Assembly: GCA_021786265.1 (NCBI GenBank)
Contig: JAJYNP010000303.1
Span: 1 to 5,826, forward strand
Source: Chloroflexota bacterium
GTDB taxonomy: Bacteria; Chloroflexota; Limnocylindria; Limnocylindrales; CSP1-4
Direction: 5' to 3'
Length of the DNA stretch: 5,826 nucleotides
In this document: one piece after another, positions 1 through 5,184 of the stretch
Numbering within the stretch: position 1 is the first letter of the stretch
Layout of the letters: the number at the start of each line of letters is the position of its first letter
Made by a program: the position numbers and the translations under genes
The notes under the pieces: model-generated
What the model was told of the DNA's origin: nothing
The model's database searches: none
The model's input: the letters and a program-made list of their open reading frames with translations, nothing else

Positions 1-402
1 ATCGGCGGCACCGACGACGGCTGCACGATGGTCCGCAGCGGGTGCCTGTCGCTCGAGGAGATCGCGCGCCTGCGCGCTGCCGGCGCCGTCGGCGATGTCC
101 TGGGCAACTACGTGGACGCCGGCGGCACGCTGATCTCCGCACCGCACAGCAGCCGGCTCGTCGCGCTGTCGATCGAGGACCTGCGCCGCATCGACACCGT
201 CGTGGCGGTGGTCAGCGAGACGGAGAAGCCGCAGGCGATCCTCGGGACCCTGCGGGCGGGCGTGGTCGACGTCCTCATCGTCGACGAGGGCAACGCGCGC
301 ACCGTGCTCGACCTGGCACGGGAGTCCATCCCGCCCCGGGGGGCGGTCGCCACGACCCACGCGGCGGTCGCCACGGCGCATCCGGCGGCACGGGGGAGGT
401 GA
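1..402 (+). CDS. SorC-family sugar-binding transcriptional regulator, C-terminal part
   Basis: The window opens inside this gene, in frame from base 1, and 133 residues remain before TGA at 400-402. What is visible is the end of a SorC/DeoR-type sugar-binding domain (the family of SorC, DeoR and CggR). The tell-tale stretches are [20 protein letters not shown] (about residues 28-37), [35 protein letters not shown] and a final LLxxA-like helix. The N-terminal helix-turn-helix lies upstream of the window. Proteins of this family bind phosphorylated sugars and usually repress, sometimes activate, the adjacent catabolic operon. The last 22 or so residues are Ala/Thr/His-rich, look like a disordered tail and resemble nothing I know. 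It lies 88 bases before the aldolase on the same strand, so it probably regulates the genes up to 3820, perhaps in response to the aldolase substrate. The family call is firm; the ligand and target are inference. Confidence 0.85.
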   Translation: MGGTDDGCTMVRSGCLSLEEIARLRAAGAVGDVLGNYVDAGGTLISAPHSSRLVALSIEDLRRIDTVVAVVSETEKPQAILGTLRAGVVDVLIVDEGNARTVLDLARESIPPRGAVATTHAAVATAHPAARGR

Positions 403-425
403 TCGACCGAACGAGGGAGAGACGG

Positions 426-453
426 CCCGGACCCCGCCGGCCCTCCGTCCGGG
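426..453. promoter_or_regulatory. Inverted repeat between regulator and aldolase gene
   Basis: A perfect 7-base inverted repeat, CCCGGAC (426-432) and GTCCGGG (447-453), is separated by 14 bases in the 88-base gap. It could be a hairpin in the message (weak attenuator, mRNA stabiliser) or an operator half-site pair. No T-tract follows, so it is not a classical terminator. I see no convincing -35/-10 pair in the gap; TATTTG at 467-472 has no partner at the right distance. In DNA this GC-rich, a repeat of this size can arise by chance. Confidence 0.3.
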
Positions 454-478
454 GCGGGTCGCCACGTATTTGCGTCCC

Positions 479-484
479 GGAGGT
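479..484 (+). promoter_or_regulatory. Ribosome binding site of the aldolase gene
   Basis: GGAGGT sits 6-7 bases before ATG 491. This decides the start: an upstream in-frame TTG at 470 would place the Shine-Dalgarno inside the coding region and add only seven non-conserved residues. Confidence 0.8.
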
Positions 485-490
485 GCTGCA

Positions 491-1345
491 ATGCCGATCG
501 TACCCACCAAGGAGATCCTCGACCGCGCCTTCGCCGAGCGCTACGGCGTGGCCGCGATCAACGTCGTCAACGACCTCACCATGGAGGCCGTCCTGGCGGC
601 CGCGGAGGAGCTGCGCGCGCCCGTCATCGTCCAGACGTCGGTGAAGCACGTGAAGATGACCGGCGTCGATGCCATGTACGCCATGTGGTCGGCGTACGCC
701 GGCCGCGTCTCGGTCCCGGTCGCCCTGCACCTCGACCACTGCCCCGAGCGCGAGGTGATCTCCGCGTGCCTCGCGAAGGGCTGGAACTCCGTCCTCTTCG
801 ACGCCAGCAAGCTCTCGGTCGAGGAGAACAAGCGCCAGTGCATCGAGGTGGTCGCCGAGGCGCGCCGCTACGGCGCCCACGTGGAGGGCGAGATCGAGGG
901 CTTCAAGCGCACCGAGGAGATGACCGGCAACGAGGTGGCCGAGGAGCAGTCGCTGGAGACGGTGATCGACTTCATCCGGTCGACCGGCGTGGACGTCTTC
1001 GCGCCGGCCATCGGCAACGCCCACGGCATGTACAAGACGACGCCGCACCTCGACAGCCAGCGGGTCAGCGACATCGTCGAGGCCACCGGCATCCCGGTGG
1101 CGCTCCACGGCGGCACCGGGATGACCCCGGAGCAGTTCAGCGACCTCATCGCCCGCGGCTGCGCCAAGGTCAACATCTCCACGGCGCTCAAGATCGCGTT
1201 CATGAAGTCCGGCTACGACTTCATGACCGAGCACCCGGGCGATTACGACCCGCCCAAGATCTTCAGCGCCCAGCGCGCCGCCGTGATGGAGATGGCGAAG
1301 CACCACATCCGGCTCTTCGGCAGTGAAGGGAAGGCCTGGACGTGA
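491..1345 (+). CDS. Class II (zinc-dependent) ketose-bisphosphate aldolase
   Basis: The product has 284 residues, the usual size of the GatY/KbaY/class IIB Fba group. It should catalyse reversible aldol cleavage of a phosphorylated ketose to dihydroxyacetone phosphate (DHAP) and an aldehyde, using a divalent metal, in the cytoplasm. Family marks in order are HLDHC (D82, H83), SVLFDAS (100-106), VEGEIEGF with E134, AIGNAHG with H178, LHGGTGM with H206 and the phosphate-binding [12 protein letters not shown] (226-237). All expected metal ligands and the proton-transfer aspartate D82 are present, so it should be active. Small departures from the common consensus are Asn176 (usually Thr in GatY types) and Thr209 (usually Ser). 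The start is ATG 491, set by GGAGGT; TGA overlaps the next gene's GTG. Fructose-1,6-bisphosphate, tagatose-1,6-bisphosphate or another ketose phosphate are all possible substrates. The setting beside a SorC regulator and a Dha-type kinase favours a dedicated catabolic aldolase over the glycolytic one. Confidence 0.9.
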   Translation: MPIVPTKEILDRAFAERYGVAAINVVNDLTMEAVLAAAEELRAPVIVQTSVKHVKMTGVDAMYAMWSAYAGRVSVPVALHLDHCPEREVISACLAKGWNSVLFDASKLSVEENKRQCIEVVAEARRYGAHVEGEIEGFKRTEEMTGNEVAEEQSLETVIDFIRSTGVDVFAPAIGNAHGMYKTTPHLDSQRVSDIVEATGIPVALHGGTGMTPEQFSDLIARGCAKVNISTALKIAFMKSGYDFMTEHPGDYDPPKIFSAQRAAVMEMAKHHIRLFGSEGKAWT

Positions 1346-2115
1346 GCGCGCTGGTCTTCGACTGCGACGGCGTCCTGGCGGACACCGAGCGCTACGGGCA
1401 TCTGCCGGCCTTCAACCAGACCTTCCGGGAGTTCGGTATCCCGGTCCAGTGGTCCGAGGAGGAGTACGGCCGCAAGCTGCTCATCGGTGGCGGCAAGGAG
1501 CGCATGGCCAGCGAGCTGACGCCCGAGTTCGTCCGGGCACACGGGTTGCCGGACGATCCCGAGGCGCTGGCCGCCGAGGTCGCGAAGTGGCACAAGCGCA
1601 AGACGCAGCTCTACACCGAGATGGTCGCGGCCGGGAAGCTGCCGCCCCGGCCGGGCATCCGGCGCGTGATCTCGGCCGCGCAGGACGCCGGCTGGAAGCT
1701 GGCCGTCGCGTCCACGTCGGCCGAGGCCTCCGTGCACGCCATCCTCGAGTACGCGGTCGGCAGGGAGCGCGCCGACCGCTTCGACGTGTTCCTGGCGGGT
1801 GACGTCGTTCCCCGCAAGAAGCCGGCCCCCGACATCTACCTGCTGGCCCTCGAGCGGCTCGCCGTCGACCCCGCCCGGGTGCTCGTCGTCGAGGACTCGC
1901 GCAACGGCCTCGAGGCCGCGCACGCCGCGGGCCTGCGCTGTCTCGTCACGGTCAACGGCTACACCGAGAAGGAGGACTTCAGCGAGGCGATCCTCGTCGT
2001 TTCGTCCCTCGGGGACCCGGACGGAGAGCAGACGACCGTCATCGCCAATCGTTCGGCCGCCAGGCCGGGCGCGTGGGTGACCCTCGCCGACCTTGAGGCC
2101 TGCCTCGCCCCGTAG
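1342..2115 (+). CDS. HAD-superfamily phosphatase, CbbY-like
   Basis: The product has 257 residues. It starts at GTG 1342, which overlaps the aldolase stop by four bases (GTGA) and follows an AGGGAAGG-type ribosome site at 1327-1334, so translation is probably coupled. All four HAD motifs are present: [11 protein letters not shown] with nucleophile D7 and acid/base D9, VASTS (S124/T125), RKKPAPD with K160, and VVEDSRNG with E184/D185. The helical cap after motif I includes [12 protein letters not shown] and IGGGKERM, which points to the CbbY subgroup. Its studied members remove a phosphate from sugar phosphates such as xylulose-1,5-bisphosphate; phosphoglycolate phosphatases and beta-phosphoglucomutases are relatives. 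In this operon it may dephosphorylate a sugar phosphate on the way into or out of the aldolase, or clear a dead-end bisphosphate; this is inference. Substrate is unknown. The tail (about 200-257) is typical of CbbY proteins and ends with a [10 protein letters not shown] helix. Confidence 0.85.
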   Translation: MSALVFDCDGVLADTERYGHLPAFNQTFREFGIPVQWSEEEYGRKLLIGGGKERMASELTPEFVRAHGLPDDPEALAAEVAKWHKRKTQLYTEMVAAGKLPPRPGIRRVISAAQDAGWKLAVASTSAEASVHAILEYAVGRERADRFDVFLAGDVVPRKKPAPDIYLLALERLAVDPARVLVVEDSRNGLEAAHAAGLRCLVTVNGYTEKEDFSEAILVVSSLGDPDGEQTTVIANRSAARPGAWVTLADLEACLAP

Positions 2116-2143
2116 CTCCGTTCCCGATACCCGTCCAGCGAAC

Positions 2144-2151
2144 AAAGGAGG
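2144..2151 (+). promoter_or_regulatory. Strong ribosome binding site of dhaL
   Basis: AAAGGAGG lies five bases before ATG 2157 and is the strongest Shine-Dalgarno in the window. It fits a gene that restarts translation after a 41-base gap in the message. The gap itself shows no promoter or terminator. Confidence 0.75.
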
Positions 2152-2156
2152 CCCGC

Positions 2157-2828
2157 ATGGCAAAGGCGTCGATCGGCGATGTCGACCTCGTCCTGAAGAC
2201 GATGGCCACGACGATCGTCGACAACGCGGATTACTTCGCCCACCTCGACTCGATCGTCGGAGACGGCGACTTCGGCTACTCGCTGCGCAACGGGTTCGAG
2301 GTGGTCCTGAGCGACTGGGACGCCCTCGACCGCTCGAGCGTGGGGTCGCTGCTGAAGAAGGTCGGGCTCATCATCGCCGCCAAGGTGGGGGGCGTCTCCG
2401 GCCCGATCTGGGGGACCGCCTTCCTCCGGGCGGGTGCCACCGCCGGCGACAGGACCGAGCTGGCTCCGGAGGACGTGATCGCGATGCTGCGCGCCGCGAT
2501 CGCCGGGATCATGTCGCGGGGCAATGCCTCGCTCGGGGAGAAGACACTGCTCGACGCGCTGGTCCCGGCCACCGACAGCCTGGAAGCGGCCATCGGCGAT
2601 CCGGCGATGAACGCCGACCACGGGGTCGCCGCGATCCAGCGGGCGGCCGACGTGGCGGTCAAGGCGGCCGAGGACACGAAATCCATGCTCGCGATGCGCG
2701 GCCGGGCCGCGTACACGGGCGAACGGAGCATCGGCTCCGTCGACGCCGGCGCGACCGCCGTCGGCGTGATCCTCCAGGCCATCAGCGCCGCGTGGCGCGA
2801 GAGGTACGGCAAGGGAGAAACGGCGTGA
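2157..2828 (+). CDS. dhaL: Dihydroxyacetone kinase subunit DhaL (nucleotide-binding, DAK2 domain)
   Basis: The product has 223 residues, slightly longer than E. coli DhaL (about 210), and is one DAK2 domain of the helical-barrel type that holds the nucleotide and two magnesium ions. The metal-binding aspartates are visible as D31, D36 and D38 in LDSIVGDGDFG. The phosphate-binding turn is VGGVSGPIWG (about 78-87), followed by RGNASLGEKTLLDAL and GRAAYTGERSIGSVDAGA near the end. The usual motif is GDGDHG; here the histidine is replaced by Phe39. DhaL transfers phosphate from its bound nucleotide to the ketose held by DhaK, encoded directly downstream with a 4-base GTGA overlap. In PTS-dependent systems DhaL keeps ADP as a cofactor recharged by DhaM; in ATP-dependent kinases the same fold exchanges ATP. 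No DhaM is seen here, so direct ATP use is plausible but unproven. The substrate may be dihydroxyacetone or a related ketose such as erythrulose. Confidence 0.88.
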   Translation: MAKASIGDVDLVLKTMATTIVDNADYFAHLDSIVGDGDFGYSLRNGFEVVLSDWDALDRSSVGSLLKKVGLIIAAKVGGVSGPIWGTAFLRAGATAGDRTELAPEDVIAMLRAAIAGIMSRGNASLGEKTLLDALVPATDSLEAAIGDPAMNADHGVAAIQRAADVAVKAAEDTKSMLAMRGRAAYTGERSIGSVDAGATAVGVILQAISAAWRERYGKGETA

Positions 2829-3820
2829 GGAAGTTCCTGAACGACCCGAAGACGTTCGTCCCCGAATTCCTCGAGGGCATCGCCCTCGCGAGCGGCGGTT
2901 CGCTCAAGTACGAGCCGAAGTACAACCTGATCTACCGGGCCGACATGCCCCGGAAGGATCGGGTCTCCATCATCCAGGGCTCCGGTTCCGGCCACGAGCC
3001 GGCCCACACGATGATCGTCGGTCCCGGGATGCTCGACGCGGCATGCCCTGGCGACGTCTTCGCCGGCCCGCCGGTCGAGTTCGTCACCGAGACGTCCAAG
3101 CTCATGGACACGCCGGCAGGCGTGCTCTACATCGTCAACAACTACACGGGCGACCGCACTGCCTGGGAGATGGCGAAGGAGCTGTGCGAGGCCGAGGGCC
3201 AGAAGATCGGCTACCTCCTGGTCAACGACGACGTGGCGGTCAAGGACTCGACCTGGACGATCGGCCGCCGTGGTGTCGCCGGCAACTTCTTCGTGATCAA
3301 GGCCGCGGGGGCCATGGCCGAGAAGGGCGGATCGCTCGAGGAGTGCGTCCGCGTCGGAGAGAAGGTCATCGCCAACGTGCGGACGATGGGCATCGCGCTC
3401 TCGTCCTGCACGCCGCCCGTCCGCGGGACGCCGCTCTTCGAGATCTCAGACGGCGAGATGGAGGTCGGGATCGGCATCCACGGCGAGCCCGGCCGTGAGC
3501 GACGCAGGATGGGCACGGCCACGGAGATCGTGGACGTGCTGCTCGACGTCATCGTCCCCGACCTGCCGTTCTCGAGCGGCGACGAGGTCGCGCTCATGGT
3601 CAACGGCCTCGGTGGGACGCCCATCAGCGAGCTCTACCTGCTCTACGGCATCGCCCACAAGAAGCTGGCCGCGAAGGGCATCAAGGTCTTCCGCAGCTAC
3701 GTGGGCGAGTACTGCACCTCGCTCGAGATGGCGGGCGCGCACATCTCGCTGCTCAAGGTGGACGACGAGCTGAAGACGCTCCTCCTCGCGCCGGCGGAGG
3801 TCGCCGTCCGCATCTTCTGA
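2825..3820 (+). CDS. dhaK: Dihydroxyacetone kinase subunit DhaK (ketose-binding)
   Basis: The product has 331 residues, a little shorter than E. coli DhaK (about 356). The start is GTG 2825, inside the dhaL stop (GTGA), preceded by AAGGGAG at 2811-2817; from here the protein aligns with family N-termini (FLNDPKTFVPEFLEG). DhaK binds the ketose as a hemiaminal on a histidine and presents it to DhaL. Key residues are present: GSGSGHEPAH with H57 (E. coli H56), NNYTGD with D110 (E. coli D109), NDDVAV (134-139), RRGVAGNFFVIKAAGA (148-163), SSCTPP (193-198) and GIGIHGEPG with the covalent histidine H219 (E. coli H218). The first motif reads GSGSGHEP where GGGSGHEP is usual. The C-terminal part (about 255-331, VNGLGGTP onward) is the normal second lobe. 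It is the last gene before the terminator at 3882. Family membership is clear; dihydroxyacetone itself is the default substrate, but relatives that phosphorylate D- or L-erythrulose exist. Confidence 0.92.
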   Translation: MRKFLNDPKTFVPEFLEGIALASGGSLKYEPKYNLIYRADMPRKDRVSIIQGSGSGHEPAHTMIVGPGMLDAACPGDVFAGPPVEFVTETSKLMDTPAGVLYIVNNYTGDRTAWEMAKELCEAEGQKIGYLLVNDDVAVKDSTWTIGRRGVAGNFFVIKAAGAMAEKGGSLEECVRVGEKVIANVRTMGIALSSCTPPVRGTPLFEISDGEMEVGIGIHGEPGRERRRMGTATEIVDVLLDVIVPDLPFSSGDEVALMVNGLGGTPISELYLLYGIAHKKLAAKGIKVFRSYVGEYCTSLEMAGAHISLLKVDDELKTLLLAPAEVAVRIF

Positions 3821-3881
3821 GCGCCTGTCCGTGCCACGCGGCCCGTGCCGTGCGGCGCGGCGGCATCCATCGCGTTTCAGG

Positions 3882-3915
3882 GAGTGGCCCGGCCCATCGC
3901 CGGGCCACTCTCGTT
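3882..3915 (+). terminator. Hairpin terminator after dhaK
   Basis: A perfect 12-bp stem, GAGTGGCCCGGC (3882-3893) and GCCGGGCCACTC (3899-3910), closes a 5-base loop CCATC; a G-T pair can extend it. It is followed by TCGTT, a weak T-tract. The stem is strong and sits 61 bases after the dhaK stop, so it very likely ends the catabolic transcript, though the poor T-tract makes factor-independent efficiency uncertain. The stem is symmetrical, so it could also work on the minus strand. Confidence 0.8.
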
Positions 3916-3942
3916 GACACCCCCTGGGGCCGACGGTATACT
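3914..3942 (+). promoter_or_regulatory. Housekeeping (sigma-70/SigA type) promoter for the str operon
   Basis: The -35 box TTGACA (3914-3919) is a perfect consensus match, and TATACT (3937-3942) matches five of six -10 bases. The spacer is exactly 17 bases. In such GC-rich surroundings this pair stands out. Transcription would start near 3949, about 335 bases before rpsL. The -35 begins only three bases after the terminator stem. A strong promoter is expected for ribosomal protein genes. Confidence 0.85.
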
Positions 3943-4109
3943 CCGCGTTCGCGGCCGCGAGCCGTCGCGTCTCATCGTGCATTCGGTGGAGGCGTGGCGC
4001 GTGGCCCCGCGGGATCGCACGAGCCCGACGGATCCTGGTCCGGACGAGCCACGTGACACCCGCGACCGGCGTCGATCCGCCCATCTGCGGCCTTCGCCGG
4101 CGGCACCGC

Positions 4110-4128
4110 CGATGGCGTGACGCCATCG
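4110..4128 (+). other. Leader hairpin 1
   Basis: An 8-bp perfect stem, CGATGGCG (4110-4117) with CGCCATCG (4121-4128), has a TGA loop. If the innermost pair opens, the loop has five bases. It is not followed by a T-tract, so it is not a plain terminator. Confidence 0.45.
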
Positions 4129-4173
4129 CGACGGGGGCCCGAGGAGCGCCGCCTGCCACCGGGGCAGGGCGGG

Positions 4174-4192
4174 CGCGCCGAAGGTCGGCGCG
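4174..4192 (+). other. Leader hairpin 3
   Basis: An 8-bp perfect stem, CGCGCCGA (4174-4181) with TCGGCGCG (4185-4192), has an AGG loop. It has the same size and geometry as the hairpin at 4110-4128 and lies directly against the next hairpin, so the two could stack. Confidence 0.45.
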
Positions 4193-4193
4193 G

Positions 4194-4248
4194 CCACCGT
4201 GGGCGATCCGCCTGGATGCCCGATGGTGGTGCAGAGGTCCGGCCACCA
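4194..4248 (+). other. Leader hairpin 4 with competing alternative pairing
   Basis: Form A is a three-part stem: CCACC (4194-4198) with GGTGG (4225-4229), an internal loop, GGGC (4201-4204) with GCCC (4218-4221), a one-base bulge, then ATCC (4206-4209) with GGAT (4214-4217) and loop GCCT. Form B pairs TGGTGG (4224-4229) with CCACCA (4243-4248). The two forms share the GGTGG strand and exclude each other because GGCCACC occurs twice (4192-4198 and 4241-4247). The ribosome site begins at 4265. Confidence 0.4.
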
Positions 4249-4264
4249 GCCACGACTACGTCCC

Positions 4265-4273
4265 AGGAAGGAG
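4265..4273 (+). promoter_or_regulatory. Ribosome binding site of rpsL
   Basis: AGGAAGGAG ends 11 bases before GTG 4285. With the conserved S12 N-terminus ([12 protein letters not shown]) it fixes the GTG start and rules out the longer in-frame start at GTG 4117. Confidence 0.75.
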
Positions 4274-4284
4274 TCCGCGTCTCC

Positions 4285-4713
4285 GTGCCGACCATCAGCC
4301 AGCTCGTCCGCAAGGGCCGGGCCAGGAAGATCGAGAAGATCAAGGCCCCGGCCATGCGCCGGAACTGGAACAGCCTGCGCCAGCGCCAGGTCTCGATCCC
4401 GGGCGCCCCGCAGAAGCGCGGAGTCTGCCTGCAGGTCCGCACGATGACCCCCAAGAAGCCGAACTCCGCGCTCCGCAAGATCGCGCGCGTCCGGCTCTCG
4501 AACATGATGGAGGTCACCGCGTACATCCCCGGGATCGGGCACAACCTGCAGGAACACTCGGTGGTGCTCGTCCGCGGGGGGCGCGTCAAGGACCTCCCGT
4601 CGGTGAAGTACCACATCATCCGTGGGACGCTCGACTCCGCCGGGGTCCGCGACCGCAAGCAGGGCCGCTCGAAGTACGGCGCGAAGGCGCCGCAGAACCA
4701 GAAGGTCAGGTAG
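4285..4713 (+). CDS. rpsL: 30S ribosomal protein S12
   Basis: The product has 142 residues. S12 sits at the decoding centre of the small subunit and influences translation accuracy. Diagnostic stretches are [15 protein letters not shown] (1-15), PQKRGVC (42-48), [11 protein letters not shown] (55-65), [17 protein letters not shown] (76-92), GGRVKDLP (98-105) and the basic tail [10 protein letters not shown]. It is 18 residues longer than E. coli S12 (124). About 14 of these are an insertion at 24-41 ([15 protein letters not shown] region), where Bacillus subtilis S12 has a similar, slightly shorter insertion with a matching NS. K57 (E. coli K42), K102 (K87) and P105 (P90), classic streptomycin-resistance positions, are wild-type, but S106 replaces the usual glycine (G91). 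D103 is the residue methylthiolated by RimO where that enzyme exists. The start is GTG. Only one base separates its stop from rpsG. Confidence 0.97.
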   Translation: MPTISQLVRKGRARKIEKIKAPAMRRNWNSLRQRQVSIPGAPQKRGVCLQVRTMTPKKPNSALRKIARVRLSNMMEVTAYIPGIGHNLQEHSVVLVRGGRVKDLPSVKYHIIRGTLDSAGVRDRKQGRSKYGAKAPQNQKVR

Positions 4714-4714
4714 C

Positions 4715-5152
4715 ATGCCGCGCCGCGCCCAGACCCCCCGCAAGGCCAAGTACGCCCCCCCGCTCGCGCGCACCACGGACCGCAAGAAGGGCCTCGCCGA
4801 GCGCATCCTGCGCCAGGCCCTTGCCCGCGCCGAGGCGTCGGCACGGCGGCCCGGGCTCGAGGTCCTCGAGGCGGCACTGCGGAACGCGACCCCCATCATC
4901 GAAGTCAAGCCGCGCCGCGTCGGCGGCGCCACGTACCAGGTGCCGGTGGAGATCCGCGGAGACCGGCGCATGTCGCTGGGCGTCCGCTGGCTCGTCCAGT
5001 CGGCGCGCAAGCGCAACGGGAAGTCGATGAGCGAGAAGCTCGCGGGCGAGCTCGTCGACGCGATGAACGGCCTGGGTGCCGCCGTCAAGCGCCGTGAGGA
5101 CACCCACAAGATGGCCGAGGCCAACAAGGCCTTCAGCCACTTCAAGTGGTAG
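4715..5152 (+). CDS. rpsG: 30S ribosomal protein S7, shortened near the N-terminus
   Basis: The product has 145 residues. S7 nucleates assembly of the small-subunit head by binding the 3' domain of 16S rRNA. The conserved body is intact: [42 protein letters not shown] in the middle, and [17 protein letters not shown] to FKW at the end. The N-terminal MPRR is also present. What is missing lies between Tyr13 and RKKG (23-26): normal S7 has about 24 residues between the equivalent tyrosine or phenylalanine and the glycine or serine of DGKKG/S, including the helix with the L-(I/V)-N-x-x-M pattern; here there are only about 12. Total length is 11 less than the common 156. The frame is open throughout, so this is either a real lineage feature or a sequence error of exactly 33 bases. 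Translation is likely coupled to rpsL (one-base gap, AAGGT site at 4702-4706). Confidence 0.93.
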   Translation: MPRRAQTPRKAKYAPPLARTTDRKKGLAERILRQALARAEASARRPGLEVLEAALRNATPIIEVKPRRVGGATYQVPVEIRGDRRMSLGVRWLVQSARKRNGKSMSEKLAGELVDAMNGLGAAVKRREDTHKMAEANKAFSHFKW

Positions 5153-5184
5153 CCCCGGAACCAGCAGGGAAGTAGACCCACATC

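Larger units (their letters stand above)
3949..4284 (+). promoter_or_regulatory. Long untranslated leader of rpsL, candidate structured regulatory RNA
   Basis: Between the predicted transcription start and GTG 4285 there are about 335 bases without a convincing gene. The first 160 bases show only modest structure: TCGTGC (3975-3980) can pair with GCACGA (4017-4022), and a tandem 7-mer GCGTGGC lies at 3992-4005. The last 175 bases hold consecutive hairpins at 4110-4128, 4152-4168 (CCTGCC/GGCAGG, 5-base loop), 4174-4192 and 4194-4229. An alternative pairing exists at 4224-4248, just before the ribosome site. A leader of this kind could control str operon expression by attenuation or ribosomal-protein binding. 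I recognise no described riboswitch or r-protein leader motif. High GC makes hairpins common, so function is a hypothesis. Confidence 0.45.

Noticed and set aside
275..1306. A 343-codon minus-strand frame opposite the aldolase
   Set aside because: It is a mirror of a conserved aldolase; the His/Leu/Arg/Val-rich composition is a codon-bias artefact.
2093..3820. A 575-codon frame suggesting a longer protein ending in DhaK
   Set aside because: Only the part from 2825 matches DhaK. The upstream part is an out-of-frame, Arg/Gly-rich reading of dhaL.
2157..3820. dhaL and dhaK as a frameshifted single-chain kinase
   Set aside because: Single-chain kinases run DhaK then DhaL; here the order is opposite, each gene has its own ribosome site and start, and both ends are intact.
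3977..4120. A 47-codon leader peptide (GTG 3977 to TGA 4118-4120)
   Set aside because: There is no good ribosome site, the composition is Pro/Arg-rich, and there is no run of a single regulatory amino acid. The stop coincides with the loop of a hairpin, which is curious but not enough.
4117..4284. An N-terminal extension of S12 from GTG 4117
   Set aside because: The extra 56 residues are not S12-like; AGGAAGGAG before GTG 4285 and the conserved MPTISQL start fix the shorter form.
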